Shown piece after piece: positions 18,973 to 27,431 of a DNA stretch of 64,000 nucleotides. The notes under the pieces were generated by a model that had not been told where the DNA came from, searched no databases, and saw only the letters and a program-made list of their open reading frames with translations. Both the position numbers and the translations under genes were made by a program. The stretch covers positions 62,001-126,000 of the forward strand of contig JAQGOL010000011.1 of NCBI GenBank assembly GCA_028293625.1, written 5' to 3'. Each line of letters begins with the position of its first letter. Positions within the stretch are counted from its first letter, which is position 1. The DNA comes from Chthoniobacteraceae bacterium (GTDB lineage Bacteria > Verrucomicrobiota > Verrucomicrobiia > Chthoniobacterales > Chthoniobacteraceae).

Positions 18973-19118
18973 TGGGTTAGAGGGCGGATGTCAAACCCGT
19001 CAAGAGTGCCGCTTAAGTGCAACAAAAAATGCCTTATCAAGCCTCGGATAAAGCAATGAGATCTGGTTCAAATCGGCGGTTTTAGCCGAATCGCTGTAGC
19101 GGCGAACCTGTTGCGGCT

Positions 19119-19565
19119 TCAGGCCACGGGCCGTTTCAACGCGTGGCCTTTTTCAAACAAACGCTTGAACCTGCGCAGATTGGCGCAAACCCGCTGCCGC
19201 ATTGCCGCTTCGCTGATGATTCCCCAAGGAGCGCTATTTCCGTAGGTAAGCCGAAAGGTGACATGGGATTTGCCTTCGCCCGCTGGCTCGATCGTCACGG
19301 AACCCGATGCGCCATCGTCGCCGACTACTCGCCAGGCAATGCGCTGATGGGGAATCAGGAGCGTGATGGCGCATTCCCAGGCAACCCGGGTGCCATCGAA
19401 ATCGGAGATCCAAAGGTAACGGCGATCATCAATCTGACGCACTTCACGCACGCCCTCCATGAAACTGGGATAGTTCTCAAAATCGGTCCACGCCTCATAA
19501 ACGTCAGTGGTTTTTCCAACAATCTCGACGCTATGAAGAATGGTTTTGACGTGCACGGCCCCCAC
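19119..19565 (-). CDS. SRPBCC-fold (polyketide cyclase/dehydrase-like) protein
   Basis: A 148-residue START/SRPBCC-family protein. The opening SVEIVGKTTDVYEAWTDFEN and YPSFMEGVREVRQIDDRRYL match the cyclase/dehydrase pattern of a strand, a helix and F-P-x-F-M-x-x-V, and the C-terminal part forms the long helix typical of the fold (LRRFKRLFEKG). These proteins form a hydrophobic cavity that can bind lipids or polyketides; no substrate can be assigned. The start is uncertain: GTG at 19565 or GTG at 19556. It stands alone, convergent with the exporter operon. Confidence 0.75.
   Translation of the reverse strand: MGAVHVKTILHSVEIVGKTTDVYEAWTDFENYPSFMEGVREVRQIDDRRYLWISDFDGTRVAWECAITLLIPHQRIAWRVVGDDGASGSVTIEPAGEGKSHVTFRLTYGNSAPWGIISEAAMRQRVCANLRRFKRLFEKGHALKRPVA
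19121..19154 (+). terminator. intrinsic terminator reading + strand, inside the 3' end of the SRPBCC gene
   Basis: AGGCCACG (19121-19128) pairs perfectly with CGTGGCCT (19142-19149) and is followed by a T-run. It would stop transcripts from the exporter operon about 200 bases after its last gene, within the end of the convergent gene. Confidence 0.55.
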
Positions 19566-19693
19566 TCTCCACCCGGTGAAATTAATTCACACTCAGGATG
19601 GAAACCGGGCGTTGGGTCGGCGTTTCTGCTGCATGAATCGGGGATTCACCGCACCCGGAATTGAGGGGAGCCGGGATCACTCTTTCAGGCCAA

Positions 19694-22519
19694 CTATTGG
19701 CACGACTCGCAGACGCCGCCGTTGCGCATCGCTTCCAGTGAACAGGCCAGTTGGACGTCGGCCGCAACCACAGGCAAGGGATCGACTGAGCGGCGTTCGC
19801 GGTGGCTGGAATCGATGGACGATTTGTTCATTGTACGGAGGTAATAGGTTGTCTTAAGGCCGCGCTCCCAGGCTTCCCGATACATGAAGCTCGCTTTGCG
19901 GGCATCGTTGTCAGCCAGCCAGAGGTTGGTGCTCTGAGCCTGATCAATCCATTTTTGACGCACCGCGGCGCATTGCAAAATCCAGGTCGGCTCAATTTCA
20001 AACGCGGTCTTGTAGAGCCGTTTTACATCATTGGGGATCCGTTCAATGGCCTGGATGGAGCCGTCAAAGTATTTGAGGTCCGCCAGCATTTCCGCGTCCC
20101 AGAGTCCGCGCCGCTGAAGCTCTTTGACCAGCTGATCGGTTGTGCGAACAAACTCGCCGCTCAGATTCGACTTGGTGTGGATATGTTTGTAGACGGGCTC
20201 AATGCACGGGGTTGATCCCATGAGATTGGAGATCGTGGCGGTCGGCGCGATCGCGAGGCAGTTCGAATTGCGCATCCCCTGGCGAGCAATCCTGGCGCGC
20301 AGTTCTTCCCACGGCAGCCGGCTGATGCGATCAACCAGCAGTGGCACGCCGCGTTCTTTTTCCAAAAGATCGAGGGTATCGAGCGGAAGCATGCCGCGAT
20401 CCCACTTGGAGCCTTTGTAACTGGGATAAGTGCCGCGTTCAGCCGCCAGATCGCTGCTGGCGCTGTAAGCGTAAAACGCGATCGCTTCGAGCAGCTCGTC
20501 GTTGAATGTCACAGCCTCAAGCGAGTCGAACGGGATCTTTTTAATAAAGAGCGCATCCTGAAGTCCCATGACGCCAAGCCCGACCGGACGATGTTTGAGG
20601 TTCGCGTTGGCTGAAGCCGGCACCGGGTAAAAGTTGATGTCGATGACGTTATCGAGCATCCGCATCAACGTGTTGATGGTGGCGCGCAATTTCTCGTGAT
20701 CGAGGGCGCCATCCTCCCGCAGGTGACTGGGAATATTGATGGAGGCGAGGTTGCAGACGGCCACCTCGTCCATGCTCGTATTGAGCTCAATCTCAGTGCA
20801 GAGATTGGAGTTATGGATCACGCCGCAATGGTCCTGCGGCGAGCGGACATTGGCCGGATCTTTCCAGGTCATCCACGGGTGGCCGGTCTCGAACAGGGTT
20901 TCGAGCATCTTTTTCCATAACGCCAGGATCCGCACCTTGCGGCCCCAGATCTTCCCGTCATCCACGAGCCGCTCGTAATGTTCATACCGTTCCTCAAAAG
21001 CCCGGCCGAAGATCTCAGGCAGATCCGCGACGTCATTGGAGCGAAAAAGGGTCCACGAAGCGTCCTTGGGAAGGGCTCCTTCCGAGATGGCCTTGAGCCG
21101 TTTCATGAACAGATCAGGAATCCAGTGAGCGGTGTTCATGTTGTGCGTGCGGCGCCGGTCATCGCCGGTTTCCTTGCGCAGATCCATGAAGTCTTCCACA
21201 TCGGTGTGCCAGAGCTCGATGTAGCTGCAAAGGGCGCCGGGCCGTTTGCCGCCTTGATTCACGGCAATGGCGATATCGTTGGAGACCTTCAGAAAAGGGA
21301 TCACGCCCGAGGATTCGCCGTTGGTGCCGTGAATGTGCGAGCCGGTGCCGCGCACCGCCGTCCAGGAGCAACCCAGGCCGCCCGCCCATTTGGAGAGATG
21401 CGAGAAGCGGCTCCACGTCTCGGTGATTTCCTCAATGGAATCGCCGCAATAGAGGAGGTAACAACTCGAAAGCTGCGGACGCAGCGTGCCGGAGTTAAAG
21501 AGGGTCGGCGTGGAGGAACACGCCCGGCGCGTCTTGTAAACGCTGTAAAATTCACGGGCCCTCGCCTCGCGCTCCGTCTCAAGCAACGAAAGCCCCATCG
21601 CGACGCGCATCCAGAACATCTGCGGCGCTTCGACCCGGCGCTTTTTGCCGGTCTGCGGATCGCGGACATGGACGAGGTACCGATCGTAGAGATTCTGGAT
21701 GCCGATGAAGTCAAACTGCAGATCGGCGTACGGGTCGAGCGCTTCGGAGAGCGGTTTGAGATCAAACTCCGCCAGCCGTGGATCAAAGCGCTGCGCTTCA
21801 ATGCCGGCGGGAATGGAACTCAGGAATCCACGGCGATGGGCTTCTTTGAGCGCGCCAATACCGTCGGCAATTTTCCATGGGAGCGTTTCCTCATAAATGT
21901 AGCTCAGGAGGATGCGCCCGGCGAAAAAGCGCGAGTCCGCATCGACATCGAGCAGGTTTTTCGCGTTGAGGATGATCGTCTCGCGCTGTTCATCCAGGGT
22001 AAGATTCATCGAGACGCTCCGCAGCATCCGGGCAATCAGATCGTCTTCGGAAAGGGTGAGATGCAACCCGATGCGGGCAAAAGAGAGCCGTTCCCGGATA
22101 TCGGCAAGCTGTTCACGCGAGGCGAGCTCAAGCTGTGTCTCATCGGCGGCGGGCGGCTCCTGCTTCAGTTCACGCAAGGCTGAACGCCGGGCCCGGTATT
22201 TGGCATACGTGAGCGCCACTTTGCCGTGTCCGAGCTCCATCAGGGTCTCTTCCACAAGATCCTGCAATTGCTCGATATGGATAAAGAGCGGCCTCTCGCG
22301 TTTAAGCCGGAATTCGATCTCGGCCTGGACCTGATCGCCGATGGAAGCCTCCGCGCCCGCGGCCAGCGCGGCGGCCCGGACAGCCTGGGCGATCTTGGAT
22401 CCCAACCACGCCACCACGCGCGGCTTTTCGGATTTCAGATGCGTGGCATCGCGCCGGATCACCTGGGGGAATTCGCCGGTAAACTCAGCGATGTCGTTTG
22501 AAAGGGTAAACGTGCTCAT
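19694..22519 (-). CDS. nrdA: ribonucleoside-diphosphate reductase class I alpha subunit
   Basis: A 941-residue class I large subunit, which reduces ribonucleotides to deoxyribonucleotides. An N-terminal ATP-cone-like domain (about residues 20-120) suggests allosteric activity control. Active-site elements are visible: LSSCYLLYCGDS (first redox cysteine), NLCTEIELNT (Asn, radical Cys and Glu), AVCNLASINI (second redox cysteine), and the C-terminal shuttle pair CESCQ ending the protein. PTATISNLMGSTPCIEP and YYLRT near the C-terminus are further family marks, the latter holding the radical-transfer tyrosines. It follows nrdB by 8 bases on the same strand, giving the order nrdB-nrdA. Confidence 0.95.
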   Translation of the reverse strand: MSTFTLSNDIAEFTGEFPQVIRRDATHLKSEKPRVVAWLGSKIAQAVRAAALAAGAEASIGDQVQAEIEFRLKRERPLFIHIEQLQDLVEETLMELGHGKVALTYAKYRARRSALRELKQEPPAADETQLELASREQLADIRERLSFARIGLHLTLSEDDLIARMLRSVSMNLTLDEQRETIILNAKNLLDVDADSRFFAGRILLSYIYEETLPWKIADGIGALKEAHRRGFLSSIPAGIEAQRFDPRLAEFDLKPLSEALDPYADLQFDFIGIQNLYDRYLVHVRDPQTGKKRRVEAPQMFWMRVAMGLSLLETEREARAREFYSVYKTRRACSSTPTLFNSGTLRPQLSSCYLLYCGDSIEEITETWSRFSHLSKWAGGLGCSWTAVRGTGSHIHGTNGESSGVIPFLKVSNDIAIAVNQGGKRPGALCSYIELWHTDVEDFMDLRKETGDDRRRTHNMNTAHWIPDLFMKRLKAISEGALPKDASWTLFRSNDVADLPEIFGRAFEERYEHYERLVDDGKIWGRKVRILALWKKMLETLFETGHPWMTWKDPANVRSPQDHCGVIHNSNLCTEIELNTSMDEVAVCNLASINIPSHLREDGALDHEKLRATINTLMRMLDNVIDINFYPVPASANANLKHRPVGLGVMGLQDALFIKKIPFDSLEAVTFNDELLEAIAFYAYSASSDLAAERGTYPSYKGSKWDRGMLPLDTLDLLEKERGVPLLVDRISRLPWEELRARIARQGMRNSNCLAIAPTATISNLMGSTPCIEPVYKHIHTKSNLSGEFVRTTDQLVKELQRRGLWDAEMLADLKYFDGSIQAIERIPNDVKRLYKTAFEIEPTWILQCAAVRQKWIDQAQSTNLWLADNDARKASFMYREAWERGLKTTYYLRTMNKSSIDSSHRERRSVDPLPVVAADVQLACSLEAMRNGGVCESCQ

Positions 22520-22527
22520 GGGATGCC

Positions 22528-23685
22528 TCAGATCAGGTCGTCTTCACTCGCGTTTTTGACACTGCCGCCCGTCTGGTATTCGGTCACGCGGGTCTCGAAA
22601 AAGTTCTTCTCTTTTTTCAGGAAGATCACTTCATCCAGCCAGAGGAACGGATTGGCTTTGATCTGGGAAAGCGGCTGCAAACCAAGGCCAACCAGGCGGC
22701 GGTCGGCGTTAAAATCCACGTAATCGAGAAACTCGGCCTGGCTCATTCCAACACCGTCTTCAGGAAGGCAATCGAGCACGAATTCCTTTTCAAGCCGCAC
22801 TCCCTCCCTCATGAACTCGACCAGTTCCGCTCGGAACTCGGGTGTCCAAATGTCGGGGTTTTCGTTAATGAGTTCCTCGAGGATATACCGGCCCAGCGCG
22901 ATATGGTTGGACTCGTCACGCAGCGTGTATTGGAACATTTGACCGATGCCGGTCATTTTGTTCTGACGATGAATGGAGAGGATCATGGCAAAGAGCGCGT
23001 AGAACTGCGTTCCTTCCATGACCTGGGTGATGCCGAAAAGCGCCTTGGCAAACTTCTGCTTGTTGACGGTTTGCGTCAGATCGATGCCGCGCTTGAGCTC
23101 GGGCATCTGGCGGGTGATGAACTCGTTTTTATTGCGAATGCTCGGGATATCCTGAAACCGGGCCGTTACTTCATCGATGTCGATATTAAGGCTGCCGATG
23201 ATGTGAAGGAGGGAATCCATGTGGATTGATTCCTCCGCGATCTGGCGCAATGACGCGTGTTTGAGTTCCGCTGCTGTCAGATTGTCCTCAATGACGTGCA
23301 ACACGGAATCGCCCACGATCCCTTCCGCAGCGGAGAAATAACCGACGCCCATTTCAATGATCCAGCGTTCCTTGGCGGAAAGCGCGCCTGAATTCCACTG
23401 GGTGCAATCCTTGGTCATATCAATCACGTCGGGCTCCCAGTGATTGGCCTTCATCTGCTTATAAATGCGGTAAGCCTCATGATATTTGAGCGGAAGCACG
23501 TTCAGCTCGGCACTGCGCTCGCCATTGATGACCCGTTTTCCCGCCATCCGTGCCCTGGCCTTCTCCTTATTTAAGCGAAAAGTCTTATTGCCGATCGTGT
23601 AGACGACATGATTCCCCTCTTCACGGGTGGTGAAGTCAGTTGGAATTTCCATTTCAATGGGAGGTTCAAGGACGGCGCTGCTCAT
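22528..23685 (-). CDS. nrdB: ribonucleotide reductase class I beta subunit, class Ic-type residues
   Basis: A 385-residue radical-generating subunit. The metal ligands align with E. coli NrdB by exact spacing: Glu121, Glu152, His155, then Glu224, Glu258 and His261 (DESNH). Two positions differ from class Ia: the first ligand is Glu rather than Asp84, and the radical tyrosine (four residues after the first His, in IHMDSL) is Leu159. Loss of the Tyr and Asp-to-Glu are the marks of class Ic enzymes such as that of Chlamydia, which use a Mn/Fe centre instead of a tyrosyl radical. The start ATG at 23685 is chosen because the upstream extension would cross the promoter region and its NrdR-like boxes. 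It is the promoter-proximal gene. Confidence 0.93.
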   Translation of the reverse strand: MSSAVLEPPIEMEIPTDFTTREEGNHVVYTIGNKTFRLNKEKARARMAGKRVINGERSAELNVLPLKYHEAYRIYKQMKANHWEPDVIDMTKDCTQWNSGALSAKERWIIEMGVGYFSAAEGIVGDSVLHVIEDNLTAAELKHASLRQIAEESIHMDSLLHIIGSLNIDIDEVTARFQDIPSIRNKNEFITRQMPELKRGIDLTQTVNKQKFAKALFGITQVMEGTQFYALFAMILSIHRQNKMTGIGQMFQYTLRDESNHIALGRYILEELINENPDIWTPEFRAELVEFMREGVRLEKEFVLDCLPEDGVGMSQAEFLDYVDFNADRRLVGLGLQPLSQIKANPFLWLDEVIFLKKEKNFFETRVTEYQTGGSVKNASEDDLI

Positions 23686-23767
23686 TATATATCGGTTGGA
23701 TGGTAAAATCTGCCAGGGGACGGGTATGAAAAAAGTGAGCCGGCAAGCGAACGCGCGGCGGGGGAAT

Positions 23768-23783
23768 CCACAACATCTTGTGG
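23768..23783. promoter_or_regulatory. NrdR-box-like palindrome 1 upstream of nrdB
   Basis: CCACAACATCTTGTGG is a near-perfect dyad (longer form ATCCACAA-CATC-TTGTGGAT at 23766-23785). By eye it matches the NrdR consensus ACACWATATATWGTGT at 12 of 16 positions. It lies 83-98 bases before the nrdB ATG. NrdR represses ribonucleotide reductase operons in many bacteria. Confidence 0.6.
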
Positions 23784-23798
23784 ATATGGAAAGAACGG

Positions 23799-23814
23799 CG
23801 GCCACCCATAGTGG
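23799..23814. promoter_or_regulatory. NrdR-box-like site 2, 31 bases from the first
   Basis: CGGCCACCCATAGTGG matches the right half of the NrdR consensus (ATAGTG) well and the left half weakly. Its offset of exactly 31 bases (about three helical turns) from the first box fits the usual pairing of NrdR sites. Confidence 0.4.
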
Positions 23815-23978
23815 GCGAGCCGGCAAAATGTCAAGAAAACCACTTCCAACAAATCACGTTGCCTGGGCAAAAATAAATCCCCAGCCACGCCCTTTCCACT
23901 TCCTGCATTTCATCCCTCGAAATTCGCTGACAACTCCTCTTTTCAATGCCAGCGCGCCGCCGGTAGTCTCCGGGTTCC

Positions 23979-24692
23979 ATGTCCAGGGAATACAAAGTGA
24001 AACTTGAGGTCTTTGAAGGCCCGCTGGATCTGCTCCTTTACCTCATCAAAAAGGATGAGGTCGACGTCTATGACGTCACCATCGAGCGGATCACCCAGCA
24101 ATACCTGGATTACATGGACGCGTTCTCGGTCCTTAATCTTGATATAGCCGGCGAGTTTGTGGTTATGGCCGCCAATCTCATTTATATTAAAAGCCGGACC
24201 CTGCTGCCGGCCAATGTCCAACCGCCCGAGGAAGAGGCCGAGGAGGACGATCCGCGCTGGGAACTGGTGCGCCAGCTTGTGGAATACAAAAAATTCAAGG
24301 ACGCCGCCTCGCATCTGGCCAAACGCGAAGTCGAGCAGTCCAACCGGTTTGCGCGGCTCCCTGAAAAGGAAGCCGCGCCGGAGCGGCCGCTGGGCGATGT
24401 GAGCGTGTTCGACCTGATCGGCGCTTTTAACAACCTGCTTAAAAAACTGAACCACCGCGACGATTTGCGCGAGATTTTCGAGGAAAACTACACCGTTTCA
24501 GACAAGATCGATCTGATTGCAAAAATGATCAGCGACGGCGTTGCCTTGCACTTTCACGAGCTCTTTTCTGAAACAGCCTCTCGCGCTGAAATCGTGGTGA
24601 CGTTCCTGGCGCTGTTGGAATTAATCCGGCTTAAGATGGTCAAAGCCGTGCAGGAAGGCGCGTTTGGCGAAATCGAATTGCGGGCGGCGTAG
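23979..24692 (+). CDS. scpA: segregation and condensation protein A
   Basis: A 237-residue kleisin that bridges the SMC heads in the bacterial condensin complex. The N-terminus VKLEVFEGPLDLLLYLIKK is the classic ScpA opening, followed by the segment MAANLIYIKSRTLLP. The C-terminal winged-helix part ends with VVTFLALLELIRLKMVKAVQ, also typical. It is followed 27 bases later by scpB, the usual pair. The 293-base region upstream is shared with the divergent nrdB promoter. Confidence 0.94.
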   Translation: MSREYKVKLEVFEGPLDLLLYLIKKDEVDVYDVTIERITQQYLDYMDAFSVLNLDIAGEFVVMAANLIYIKSRTLLPANVQPPEEEAEEDDPRWELVRQLVEYKKFKDAASHLAKREVEQSNRFARLPEKEAAPERPLGDVSVFDLIGAFNNLLKKLNHRDDLREIFEENYTVSDKIDLIAKMISDGVALHFHELFSETASRAEIVVTFLALLELIRLKMVKAVQEGAFGEIELRAA

Positions 24693-24719
24693 GCTGCGAG
24701 GAACTTTTCATGTGTCACC

Positions 24720-25373
24720 ATGACGCTTAACCAAGTCATTGAAGCGCTCGTTTTTGCTTCGCCAAAACCGATCTCAATCAAAGAGATCCTGGCAGCGTTG
24801 CGCGGAGCGGGCGAACAGACCGAAGCGCTTTTGCAACGGGAATACGCCGGTGCAAAAGAGCCCGAGGTACGCGCTGCCCTCGTCCAATTGCAGGCGGAAT
24901 ATGAGGCTACCGGACGCGCTTTTCACCTTTCAGAGCAGGTAAGCGGATGGTTGTTTATCACCACGGCAGATTCTTCGCCATGGGTGCGTCAGCTTTATCC
25001 CGAAGCAAAACCGACCCGCCTCACCGGCCCGCAACTCGAGACCCTGGCGATTGTGGCTTACCGGCAACCTGTGACACGCGCCGATATCGAGGCTGTTCGC
25101 GGCGTTGCGGTTGATGGCGTCATGCAAGTGCTCCTTGACCGCAGTCTCGTAAAGATCGCGGGCCGGGCTGAACTGCCCGGGCGCCCTCTCCTTTACCGAA
25201 CCACCGAATATTTCCTGCAACATTTCGGGCTCAAAAATACCGATGAGCTCCCGAATTCGAGCGAGCTCAAGCGTGTTGCTCTTCCCACGGCGCAAGTTTT
25301 GGCCGAAATATCGAAACCGAAAGAGGCGCCTGCTGCCGGAAACGACTCGCAACCCGCCACCCCGAATCCTTAA
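24720..25373 (+). CDS. scpB: segregation and condensation protein B
   Basis: A 217-residue ScpB: two winged-helix domains, with VIEALVFASPKPISIKEI at the start and LTGPQLETLAIVAYRQPVTR followed by IEAVRGV in the second domain, which is the family signature. GRPLLYRTTEYFLQHFGL closes the second domain. The tail after about residue 190 is low complexity. ScpB binds ScpA and SMC for chromosome compaction. It lies between scpA and pheA with small gaps, so one transcript is likely. Confidence 0.93.
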   Translation: MTLNQVIEALVFASPKPISIKEILAALRGAGEQTEALLQREYAGAKEPEVRAALVQLQAEYEATGRAFHLSEQVSGWLFITTADSSPWVRQLYPEAKPTRLTGPQLETLAIVAYRQPVTRADIEAVRGVAVDGVMQVLLDRSLVKIAGRAELPGRPLLYRTTEYFLQHFGLKNTDELPNSSELKRVALPTAQVLAEISKPKEAPAAGNDSQPATPNP

Positions 25374-25384
25374 TCCGCAATCGA

Positions 25385-26461
25385 ATGACCCTGTCTGCCA
25401 TCCGCAAAAAAATCGACATCATCGACGAACAACTCGTCAAACTTTTTAACGAACGTGCCGATCTTGTCCATGAAGTCGGCATGGTGAAAAAGGTCGAAGG
25501 AACCGCCATTTATGCCCCGGAACGGGAGGAACAGGTGCTTCGGGCATTGGTGGATAAAAACAGCGCGTTTGGCGGACGGCTTCCTGAAAAAGCGATCCGG
25601 GCCATCTACCGGGAAATCATGTCGGCCTCGCTGGCCCTTGAGAAAGATCTCACGATTGCGTATTTCGGACCGCAATCGACCAACACGCATCAGGCCGCGC
25701 GCAGCAAGTTTGGCGCAAGCGTCAATTACCTTGCCTGCACAACCATTGCCGATGTCTTCGACACCGTGGCGCGCGGCAACGCCGATTATGGAGTGGTCCC
25801 GATCGAAAATTCCACCGAAGGCGCCATCAACCACACCCTCGATGTCTTCATGGATTCGGATCTGCGGATTTGCGCGCAAATCCTAATGAAGATCGAAAAC
25901 CATCTGGTTGCGAAAATCGCCAGGGACCAGATCGAGAAGATCTATTCGCATCCGCAGGTTTTGGGACAATGCCGGAACTGGCTGCGGCAGAATCTTCCGC
26001 ATGTCGACCTGATTGAAGCTTCGAGCACTCCTCGCGCAGCCCAGCTGGCGGCTACTGAAGCCCACGCGGCGGCAATCACCGGTGCGATGGCGGCCGAGGT
26101 GCACGGACTGACCACACTCAATGCATCCATTCAGGATAGCCCAAACAATGCCACCCGCTTCCTGGTAATCGGACAATCCGCCTCACCACCAACCGGCAGC
26201 GATCGCACCTCGCTGATGTTCTGCGTCCAGGATAAACCGGGCGCCCTTTTCTCTGCGCTGGAGCCATTCAACCGGCTCAAAATCAGCATGAGCAAGATTG
26301 AAAGCCGGCCGTCAAAACGCAAGGCGTGGGAATATTTCTTCTTTGCCGATGTCGACGGCCATGCCAGCGAGCCGAAGCTGGTGGAAGCCATCAATGAGCT
26401 GGAAAATCACTGCAACTTTGTCAAAATCCTCGGGACGTATCCACGCACCCCGGCGGTCTAA
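25385..26461 (+). CDS. pheA: bifunctional chorismate mutase/prephenate dehydratase (P-protein)
   Basis: A 358-residue enzyme for phenylalanine synthesis. Domain 1 (about 1-85) is a type II chorismate mutase: IRKKIDIIDEQLVKLFNERA. Domain 2 (about 90-270) is prephenate dehydratase, from IAYFGPQSTNTHQAA to the catalytic NATRFLVIG, with VVPIENSTEGAINHTLD between. Domain 3 is an ACT regulatory domain with KISMSKIESRPSKRKAWEY, where the ESRP motif binds phenylalanine for feedback inhibition. A hairpin terminator follows the stop. Confidence 0.95.
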   Translation: MTLSAIRKKIDIIDEQLVKLFNERADLVHEVGMVKKVEGTAIYAPEREEQVLRALVDKNSAFGGRLPEKAIRAIYREIMSASLALEKDLTIAYFGPQSTNTHQAARSKFGASVNYLACTTIADVFDTVARGNADYGVVPIENSTEGAINHTLDVFMDSDLRICAQILMKIENHLVAKIARDQIEKIYSHPQVLGQCRNWLRQNLPHVDLIEASSTPRAAQLAATEAHAAAITGAMAAEVHGLTTLNASIQDSPNNATRFLVIGQSASPPTGSDRTSLMFCVQDKPGALFSALEPFNRLKISMSKIESRPSKRKAWEYFFFADVDGHASEPKLVEAINELENHCNFVKILGTYPRTPAV

Positions 26462-26482
26462 AACGCAGTCCGCTCTGCGTTA
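26461..26482. terminator. bidirectional hairpin between convergent pheA and dehydrogenase genes
   Basis: AACGCAG (26462-26468) pairs with CTGCGTT (26475-26481) over a 6-base loop, flanked by A and T. It touches the stop codons of both convergent genes, so it may terminate both. Confidence 0.5.
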
Positions 26483-27370
26483 AGCGTCGGCCTGGCGGCC
26501 TTTAAATGTCAGTTCCGCGACGGCGGATTTATCGAGTTCGCCCAAGCCTTCAAAAACGAGCCGGTTGAACTGCGCCCGAGTCGCTTCGGCCAGCGGTAGA
26601 TCGAGACCGACATCGCGTGCAAGCTGCAAGGCGATCCCGCTATCCTTGGCGGCGTGCGCGGCGGAAAAAAAGCACGAATGCTCGCGGTTTTGCATGTCTT
26701 CGCCGTCGGTTTGAAGCACACGCGAATTGGCGCCGGTTTCGGAAAAGACTTCGCGCACCATCTGAAGGTCGAGTCCGAGGGCATCGGCCAGGCCCAGCCC
26801 TTCAGCCAGACCTGCGGTGTTAATATTCATTACCATGTTCACCAGCGCCTTGACCCTGGCGGCCTGGCCCGTGCTCCCCACAAACCGAACCGACGCGGCG
26901 AGCATCGCAAGCAGCGGTTTGGCCCGATCGAAAGCCGGTTGAGGCCCGGCGCACATCAGATAAAGGGTGCCTTCGCGTGCCTGGGTGATGCTAGAAGCCA
27001 TGCACGCTTCCAGCGATTGCGCGCCGACGTTTCCCGCACGCTGCTCCACCTCCAGGTGCGTTTGGGGACTGACTGTCGCGCAATTGATAAAAAGACGGCC
27101 CTGCGCGCCGACCAGAAGCGAGTCGCCGCTCTCAGCAAAAATCCGATCCATCGCTTCGTCATCACTCACCACTGTGACGATGATGTCTGCGAGCGCTGTG
27201 ACTTCCGATAAACGCTCCGGCGCGGCGCACCCAAGTTCATTGGCCAGCGAAAAGGCAACCGCCGCATTCGCATCGTAGACCGCCGTGACTGTCAAATTCT
27301 GGTCTTTCAACCGACGCGCCATATTGGCGCCCATGCGGCCGGTTCCGACAAAAGCGATTTTTTCGAGCAT
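26480..27370 (-). CDS. beta-hydroxyacid dehydrogenase (3-hydroxyisobutyrate dehydrogenase family)
   Basis: A 296-residue NAD(P)-dependent enzyme. The Rossmann motif is IAFVGTGRMGANMARRL at the N-terminus, the substrate loop is near VSPQTHLEVEQRAG, and the catalytic lysine lies in TGQAARVKALVNMVMN. The family oxidises short beta-hydroxyacids such as 3-hydroxyisobutyrate, tartronate semialdehyde or succinic semialdehyde; which one cannot be told. The ATG at 27370 places the Rossmann fold at the N-terminus as in the family; a longer frame adds 36 unrelated residues. It is a lone gene, 61 bases after the next gene upstream. Confidence 0.87.
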   Translation of the reverse strand: MLEKIAFVGTGRMGANMARRLKDQNLTVTAVYDANAAVAFSLANELGCAAPERLSEVTALADIIVTVVSDDEAMDRIFAESGDSLLVGAQGRLFINCATVSPQTHLEVEQRAGNVGAQSLEACMASSITQAREGTLYLMCAGPQPAFDRAKPLLAMLAASVRFVGSTGQAARVKALVNMVMNINTAGLAEGLGLADALGLDLQMVREVFSETGANSRVLQTDGEDMQNREHSCFFSAAHAAKDSGIALQLARDVGLDLPLAEATRAQFNRLVFEGLGELDKSAVAELTFKGRQADA

Positions 27371-27431
27371 ATTGGGGTGGTTGAACGGTCTAAGTGCCTG
27401 AAGGGATAACGTTTTACGCGCCGTTCCCAGT

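Noticed and set aside
19060-19085. tRNA-like T-loop string GGTTCAAATC
   Set aside because: The flanking bases do not form a T-stem, and no acceptor or anticodon arms can be folded around it.
20978-22183. 401-codon open frame antisense to nrdA
   Set aside because: The opposite strand is a clear nrdA with all active-site motifs; long shadow frames are common in GC-rich DNA.
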